This document shows, one piece after another, positions 8,083-11,986 of a stretch of DNA of 11,986 nt. The stretch is taken from assembly GCA_903909925.1 (NCBI GenBank), contig CAIVXR010000166.1, positions 1 to 11,986 of the forward strand, given 5' to 3'. A program made the position numbers and the translations under genes. This DNA comes from an uncultured beta proteobacterium (GTDB taxonomy: Bacteria > Pseudomonadota > Gammaproteobacteria > Burkholderiales > Burkholderiaceae). The notes below the pieces were generated by a model that saw only the letters and a list, made by a program, of their open reading frames with translations, was not told where the DNA came from and made no database searches. Numbering within the stretch: position 1 is the stretch's first letter; every line of letters begins with the position of its first letter.

Positions 8083-8108
8083 AAAAAACCCGCACTAGTG
8101 CGGGTTTT
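8083..8108 (-). terminator. Palindromic, likely bidirectional intrinsic terminator after the Tim44-domain gene
   Basis: Positions 8085-8108 are a perfect 24-base palindrome, each half reading AAAACCCGCACT. The GC-rich core CCCGCA/TGCGGG gives at least a six-pair stem closed by a CTAG loop, extended by A:T pairs. On the minus strand it is followed by six T, a canonical intrinsic terminator 21 bases after the stop of the Tim44-domain gene. On the plus strand four T follow, so it could also stop antisense transcripts. It lies about 14 bases upstream of the ubiJ start codon. Confidence 0.88.
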
Positions 8109-8129
8109 CCAACGGAAAGTACCTAAAGC

Positions 8130-9038
8130 TTAAACTAACTGCGAAATACCCGCTAGTACCCAGCCTCCTGGGCCCTCTACTGGCTTACTTAAATTCCAAA
8201 TTTCAGAGAAGTCGCTTGCTGGGGCTCCCGGTTGTTCGCGAATCATGCCACTAAACTGAATGCTGCAGAAATAATATCCATCTGCGGTCTCAATCCCAAT
8301 GAGCTTAGCATCAATGGAAACAACATCCGTTTGATTGGTGGCGTCAGCCCGACCTGCTAAATCCTGCTGGATTGTGGCGAACATATCTGGTGTCGTAAAT
8401 TCACGTAAGGCAGCAAGATCGCCTTGATCCCAAGCTTTTTGCAAAGTAGAAAAATACTGTTTTGCATTCTCAAGAAATGTGCGCTCTTCAAAACCGGGAG
8501 GTAATGTCGATTGAAATGCTGTTGACTCAGCACTCATGCCTCCAAAAGCATTTGCTGCTGGAGTAAATGCAGGCTCTTGTCTAGGCGCTTGATCAATATT
8601 AGTCCGCTGCAGACCTGTTACAGAACCAGCATTGCTGCCTGTACCAGACATTGCTGGAAGTAATCTACGAATTACAAACATGATGGCAAAGCCTGCCAGC
8701 ATAGCAATTAAGAGTCCAGCAATCATGGAGGATGCTGCTTCCCCTAAACCAAAGTGCGATAAAAGATAGCCAATACCCAAGCCGGCCGCTAACCCGCCTA
8801 AGAGACCACCCATGCCACCAAAACGACTAGGCGCAGGTGCTTGAGGAGCTTGGGCTGGAGCCGCAGGCTGTGCTTGTTGTGCTGGCTTTTGTACTGGGGC
8901 AGCTTGCTTTTGCATTGGTGCACTAGGTGCGCGTCCAAAACTTTTACCACCACCTAAACGTGCAGCATCAACATGAGCAACAGATGCAAACATTAAAGTA
9001 AGACTCAAAAGAACTGCTTTGAAAAAATGCTGATTCAT
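8130..9038 (-). CDS. Tim44-domain protein with signal sequence and membrane helices
   Basis: This 302-residue protein has a clear N-terminal signal sequence (FFKAVLLSLTLMFASVAHVDA, about 5-25), possibly cleaved before ARLGGGKSFG. A low-complexity Ala/Pro/Gln stretch (about 38-70) follows, then a glycine-rich hydrophobic hairpin (about 74-95 and 103-124) ending in basic IRRLLP. A Ser/Gly/Ala linker precedes a C-terminal Tim44-like domain (about 185-302) starting FLENAKQYFSTLQKAWDQGD. Tim44 domains are NTF2-like folds that, in mitochondria, dock the import motor to the inner membrane; the role of bacterial versions is not established. The ARLGGGKSFGR opening after the signal is common in betaproteobacterial relatives. 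AAGGGG lies nine bases before the ATG at 9038, a strong ribosome site. It sits between ubiE and ubiJ and has its own terminator, so a link to ubiquinone assembly is possible but only inferred from position. Confidence 0.87.
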   Translation of the reverse strand: MNQHFFKAVLLSLTLMFASVAHVDAARLGGGKSFGRAPSAPMQKQAAPVQKPAQQAQPAAPAQAPQAPAPSRFGGMGGLLGGLAAGLGIGYLLSHFGLGEAASSMIAGLLIAMLAGFAIMFVIRRLLPAMSGTGSNAGSVTGLQRTNIDQAPRQEPAFTPAANAFGGMSAESTAFQSTLPPGFEERTFLENAKQYFSTLQKAWDQGDLAALREFTTPDMFATIQQDLAGRADATNQTDVVSIDAKLIGIETADGYYFCSIQFSGMIREQPGAPASDFSEIWNLSKPVEGPGGWVLAGISQLV

Positions 9039-9047
9039 TTCTATTTA

Positions 9048-9053
9048 CCCCTT
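9048..9053 (-). promoter_or_regulatory. Ribosome binding site of the Tim44-domain gene
   Basis: The minus strand reads AAGGGG, ending nine bases before the ATG at 9038. It is one of the strongest ribosome sites in the window and fixes the start so that the signal peptide is included. Confidence 0.7.
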
Positions 9054-9074
9054 GTTATCACTTTTGAACTGCTT

Positions 9075-9098
9075 TAGTTTTTAAGAGCTTAAAAACTA
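9075..9098 (-). repeat. AT-rich inverted repeat between ubiE and the Tim44-domain gene
   Basis: TAGTTTTTAA and TTAAAAACTA form a perfect ten-base stem around a four-base loop in the 68 bp gap after the ubiE stop. The stem is almost all A:T and is not followed by a T run on the minus strand, so termination there would be weak at best. It could be an operator-like dyad or an mRNA 3'-end structure. I found no convincing -35/-10 pair beside it. Confidence 0.5.
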
Positions 9099-9106
9099 TA
9101 CAACCA

Positions 9107-9850
9107 TCAGTATTTAATACCAATATGTAAGGCAACGATACCCCCAGTCATCCTGTGGGTTTCCACTTCATCAAAACCGGCTCCCAACATCATCTCTTTG
9201 AGCATTTGGGCGTCTGGATGCATGCGGATCGATTCCGCTAAATAGCGATAACTTTCTGAATCTTGCGCAATCTTTTCGCCTAACCAAGGCAAAACCTTGA
9301 ATGAATAAGTGTCATAAACAGGCTGCAAAAATGCATCGGGTTTAGAGAACTCCAACACTAAAACACGGCCGCCCGGTTTAATCACGCGACACATTTCGCC
9401 TAATGCCACATCTTTATGAGTCATATTACGTAAGCCAAATGCCACAGTGACAACATCAAAATGATTATTTGGAAACGGAATCTTTTCAGCATCAAACTGC
9501 ACACAAGGCAAGGCCATGCCACGATCTAATAAGCGATCACGACCAACTCCCAACATCGACGCATTAATATCACTTAACCAAACTTGTGCATCCGGATTTT
9601 GGCCCCAATCTGCCGCCCTGGCAAATGCTGCTGCGAGATCACCAGTACCTCCAGCAATATCTAAAATCTTTTGTCCTGGGCGAACATTTGCACGAGCAAT
9701 TGTGATTTTTTTCCAAATACGATGTAAGCCAAATGACATTAAATCATTCATCACATCATATTTATTGGCTACCGAATGAAATACTTCGGCAACCTTGCCA
9801 GCTTTTTCAGCCTCATCAACACTTTGATAACCAAAATGGGTTTTACTCAT
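9107..9850 (-). CDS. ubiE: Ubiquinone/menaquinone C-methyltransferase UbiE
   Basis: UbiE transfers a methyl group from S-adenosylmethionine to the benzoquinol ring (demethoxyubiquinol pathway; also demethylmenaquinol where menaquinone is made). The 247-residue protein shows YDVMNDLMSFGLHRIWKK (31-48), the SAM-binding motif I ILDIAGGTGD (62-71), WLSDINASML (91-100), AFGLRNM (137-143), the post-motif LEFSKP (166-171) and the C-terminal GGIVALHIGIKY (236-247). These are full-length family features with nothing missing. I place the start at 9850 rather than the in-frame ATG at 9865. The later ATG overlaps the DUF971 stop as TAATG and has GGAAG six bases upstream, and MSKTHFGYQ matches the usual UbiE N-terminus. 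The earlier ATG would add five residues and swallow the ribosome site. Translation is probably coupled to DUF971. Confidence 0.96.
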   Translation of the reverse strand: MSKTHFGYQSVDEAEKAGKVAEVFHSVANKYDVMNDLMSFGLHRIWKKITIARANVRPGQKILDIAGGTGDLAAAFARAADWGQNPDAQVWLSDINASMLGVGRDRLLDRGMALPCVQFDAEKIPFPNNHFDVVTVAFGLRNMTHKDVALGEMCRVIKPGGRVLVLEFSKPDAFLQPVYDTYSFKVLPWLGEKIAQDSESYRYLAESIRMHPDAQMLKEMMLGAGFDEVETHRMTGGIVALHIGIKY

Positions 9851-10236
9851 TAATGACTTCCACAAGAGTGCCCAGCCACATTCATGGGCGCATCACGATC
9901 AAGGCCTGCAGCCGCTACTTTATCTAAATGCTCTTTCCATAACTGCTCTTGATTCTCACACAGGTATTGCAAGTAATCCCAAGAATATAAGCCAGAATCG
10001 TGGCCATCAGAAAAGCTGGGCTTTAATGCGTAATGGCCAACGGGCTCAAGATTAGCAATCAAAACATCACGCTTACCAGTTTGAAGAGTCTCTTGCCCAG
10101 GACCATGACCTTGAACTTCGGCGGAAGGAGATAGCACTCTCAAAAACTCAAATGGCAGCCGATAGGTATTGCCATTCTCATACGAGAGTTCAAGCACCTT
10201 AGATTGCTGGTGCACCACGATATTGTTAGGAATCAT
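9850..10236 (-). CDS. DUF971 protein (gamma-butyrobetaine hydroxylase-like N-terminal fold)
   Basis: This 128-residue stand-alone DUF971 protein has the family signature FSDGHDSGLYSWDYL (75-89). DUF971 resembles the N-terminal zinc-binding domain of gamma-butyrobetaine hydroxylase and also occurs fused to Mrp/ApbC-type Fe-S carriers such as plant HCF101, so a role near Fe-S or metal handling is plausible but unproven. The cysteine cluster of the hydroxylase zinc site appears absent: the corresponding region reads LSPSAEVQGHG (35-45). H79 in DGHDSG may match the remaining zinc ligand. The short tail GHSCGSH (122-128) offers H123, C125 and H128. The ATG at 10236 overlaps the upstream stop as TAATG with GAAAGGG ten bases away, and the gene's own stop overlaps ubiE as TAATG. 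It is therefore the middle gene of a tightly coupled trio with a dehydrogenase and ubiE. Confidence 0.9.
   Translation of the reverse strand: MIPNNIVVHQQSKVLELSYENGNTYRLPFEFLRVLSPSAEVQGHGPGQETLQTGKRDVLIANLEPVGHYALKPSFSDGHDSGLYSWDYLQYLCENQEQLWKEHLDKVAAAGLDRDAPMNVAGHSCGSH
9857..9861 (-). promoter_or_regulatory. ubiE ribosome binding site inside the DUF971 C-terminus
   Basis: The minus strand reads GGAAG six bases before the ATG at 9850. It lies within the Gly-Ser codons (126-127) of the DUF971 tail. The site decides the ubiE start in favour of 9850 over 9865 and fits translational coupling through the TAATG overlap. Confidence 0.75.
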
Positions 10237-11986
10237 TAGACGAGTACCCTTTCAATGCCACCCTGATTTGCTTTAGCAACATAATCTTGCATCCAGTTTT
10301 CCCCAAGTAATTTTTGGGCCATCTCAACCACAATGTAATCTGCAGTGGTATCGCTATCGGCATCAAAACGGGCTAGGCCCTGCAAGCAAGATGGGCAGCT
10401 TGTTAATACTTTGACATCACCAGTAAAGTTATCCTTGCGTAAATCGTTAGCAGCTTTTTTCATCTCAATTTCCTTACGGAAACGAACTTGAGTAGAGATG
10501 TCGGGTCTTGTAACCGCCAAAGTCCCAGACTCACCGCAGCAACGATCGTTCTTCAAAATAGCTTTACCATCTTCTAGTTGAATCAACTCATTTACCGTCT
10601 TCAAGGGATCTTGTAGCTTCATTGGAGAATGGCAGGGGTCGTGATACATATACTTCACTCCCTTGACACCAGAAAGCTTCACGCCTTTTTCTGCCAAGTA
10701 CTCATGAATATCAATAATGCGGCAACCCGGAAAAATCTGATCAAACTGATAGCCAGCTAACTGGTCATAGCACGTACCGCAAGAGACAACCACGGTCTTG
10801 ATATCTAAGTAGTTCAAAGTATTGGCAACCCGGTGAAATAAAACTCGGTTATCCGTAATCATCTTCTCGGCTTTATCAAAATCACCATTGCCCCGCTGAG
10901 GATAGCCGCAACATAAGTAACCGGGTGGCAACACGGTTTGCACGCCAACATTCCACAACATGGCTTGAGTTGCTAAACCTACTTGTGAGAAGAGGCGCTC
11001 AGATCCACAGCCCGGGAAATAAAAAACAGCTTCGGTATCGGCAGAAGTCGTTTTTGGATCACGAATAATCGGCACATAGTTTGCATCTTCGATATCTAAT
11101 AGTGCACGCGCAGTCTTCTTCGGCAAATTACCAGGCATCTTCTTATTCACAAAGAAAATAACCTGCTCTTTCACGCTAGGCTTTCCTACAGTTGCAGGTG
11201 GATGTGCAGTTTGCTTCTTAGCAAACTTGCGAAAAATATCGTTACCTAGGCGCTGCAACTGATAGCCCCAGCCAATCATAGTCTTACGGGCCAAATTAAT
11301 CGTTTCTGGGCTAGTGGCATTCAAGAAAAACATCGATGCCGCTGTACCAGGATTGAAGCGTTGCTGACCCATCTTACGCAAGAGGTTGCGCATATTCATT
11401 GACACGTCACCAAAGTCAATATTGACTGGGCAAGGTGTCAAACATTTATGGCAGACAGTGCAATGCGCTGCCACATCATCAAACATTTCCCAATGCCGTA
11501 TAGAAACTCCACGGCGGGTTTGCTCTTCGTACAAAAAAGCTTCGATCAATAATGAGGTAGCTAAAATTTTGTCGCGCGGGCTATAGAGTAAATTAGCGCG
11601 TGGAACGTGGGTAGCACAAACTGGCTTGCACTTTCCACAACGCAAGCAATCCTTCACGCTATCGGCAATCGCTCCGATATCACTTTGCTGCATGATGATG
11701 GACTCATGTCCCATTAAGCCAAAGCTTGGTGTGTAGGCCATACTGAGATCCGCATGCGGCATCAGCTTACCCTTGTTAAAGCGCCCTTCAGGGTCAACCT
11801 GATTCTTATAACTCCGAAAATCTTTTAATTCTGCTTCAGTTAAATACTCAAGCTTCGTAATACCAATACCGTGTTCACCAGAAATTACGCCATCTAAAGA
11901 GCGGGCTAATTTCATAATACGATCGACTGAGCGATGCGCATCTTGCAGCATCTCATAGTCATCAGAGTTCACTGGAATATTCGTAT
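10236..11986 (-). CDS. Large FAD/Fe-S dehydrogenase (GlcD-GlcF/YdiJ-like), C-terminal part
   Basis: The frame is open to the right edge, so only the last 582 residues are seen; numbering here starts at the first full codon. Residues about 1-75 end a FAD-linked oxidase C-terminal domain (SGEHGIGITK at 35-44). Next come two 4Fe-4S ferredoxin motifs, C113-C116-C119-C123 and C175-C178-C181-C185. Two cysteine-rich CCG domains follow: the first with C326, CC 358-359 and C402xxC405, the second with C451, CC 482-483 and C530xxC533. This is a GlcD-GlcF or YdiJ-like fusion, and betaproteobacterial relatives exceed 1200 residues. Such enzymes oxidise 2-hydroxy acids (D-lactate, glycolate, D-2-hydroxyglutarate) and pass electrons towards quinone; the substrate cannot be read here. 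The GTG at 11970-11972 is internal, not the start. The gene overlaps DUF971 by a TAATG junction. Confidence 0.9.
   Translation of the reverse strand, partial: TNIPVNSDDYEMLQDAHRSVDRIMKLARSLDGVISGEHGIGITKLEYLTEAELKDFRSYKNQVDPEGRFNKGKLMPHADLSMAYTPSFGLMGHESIIMQQSDIGAIADSVKDCLRCGKCKPVCATHVPRANLLYSPRDKILATSLLIEAFLYEEQTRRGVSIRHWEMFDDVAAHCTVCHKCLTPCPVNIDFGDVSMNMRNLLRKMGQQRFNPGTAASMFFLNATSPETINLARKTMIGWGYQLQRLGNDIFRKFAKKQTAHPPATVGKPSVKEQVIFFVNKKMPGNLPKKTARALLDIEDANYVPIIRDPKTTSADTEAVFYFPGCGSERLFSQVGLATQAMLWNVGVQTVLPPGYLCCGYPQRGNGDFDKAEKMITDNRVLFHRVANTLNYLDIKTVVVSCGTCYDQLAGYQFDQIFPGCRIIDIHEYLAEKGVKLSGVKGVKYMYHDPCHSPMKLQDPLKTVNELIQLEDGKAILKNDRCCGESGTLAVTRPDISTQVRFRKEIEMKKAANDLRKDNFTGDVKVLTSCPSCLQGLARFDADSDTTADYIVVEMAQKLLGENWMQDYVAKANQGGIERVLV
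10247..10253 (-). promoter_or_regulatory. DUF971 gene ribosome binding site
   Basis: The minus strand reads GAAAGGG, ending ten bases before the ATG at 10236. It lies within the last codons of the dehydrogenase gene, supporting translation by reinitiation or coupling at the TAATG junction. Confidence 0.6.

Noticed and set aside
8071..8130. A promoter for ubiJ overlapping the terminator (TACACT as a -10 box)
   Set aside because: The -10 match is only four of six and no -35 box is suitably placed. The question is left open rather than called.
9851..9865. Longer ubiE start at the ATG at 9865, adding MWKSL
   Set aside because: It lies inside the DUF971 end and would include the GGAAG ribosome site in coding sequence. 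The ATG at 9850 has proper spacing, a TAATG overlap and the family N-terminus.
11970..11972. GTG as the true start of the dehydrogenase
   Set aside because: The frame stays open to the window edge and the sequence begins in the middle of a FAD-oxidase C-terminal domain, so the gene is simply cut by the edge.
1..11986. CRISPR arrays, tRNA genes, insertion sequences, phage or defence genes
   Set aside because: Both strands were read. Genes fill nearly the whole window, and no repeat arrays, cloverleaf-like stretches, transposases or island-like composition shifts were seen.

Overview
The window reads as a gene-dense core-genome segment of a betaproteobacterium in Burkholderiales. A moderate-to-low GC free-living freshwater type such as Polynucleobacter fits best. 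This is inferred from protein flavour, the ubi/aspS/nudB neighbourhood and base composition, not from a database match. All ten complete or partial protein genes and their signals are on the minus strand, so transcription runs from high to low coordinates. There are no RNA genes, insertion sequences, phage genes, CRISPR arrays or gene-free stretches over 300 bp; the longest intergenic gap is under 100 bp.

In transcription order, the right edge holds the C-terminal 582 residues of a large FAD/Fe-S dehydrogenase (two 4Fe-4S motifs, two CCG cysteine-rich domains). It is joined by a TAATG stop/start overlap to a DUF971 protein, which is joined by a second TAATG overlap to ubiE. After an AT-rich inverted repeat comes a secreted or membrane-anchored Tim44-domain protein, closed by a perfectly palindromic, probably bidirectional terminator. 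Then follow ubiJ and ubiB, a two-helix DUF502 membrane protein, aspS, nudB (TTG start), an Atm1-type ABC exporter, and a MOFRL-family glycerate 2-kinase cut by the left edge.

The unifying theme is ubiquinone. UbiE is the C-methyltransferase, UbiJ the lipid-binding accessory factor and UbiB the atypical kinase/ATPase of the pathway. They sit downstream of a flavin/Fe-S dehydrogenase of a type that usually passes electrons to quinone. The second half mixes housekeeping functions: tRNA charging, a folate-pathway pyrophosphatase, Fe-S/glutathione-linked export and glycerate metabolism.

Nothing here looks like a new defence or mobile system. The points worth a second look are the terminator lying about 14 nt from the ubiJ start codon with no visible Shine-Dalgarno, the paired TAATG couplings, the DUF971 tail whose codons double as the ubiE ribosome site, the non-ATG starts of ubiB and nudB, and the probable nondiscriminating AspRS.
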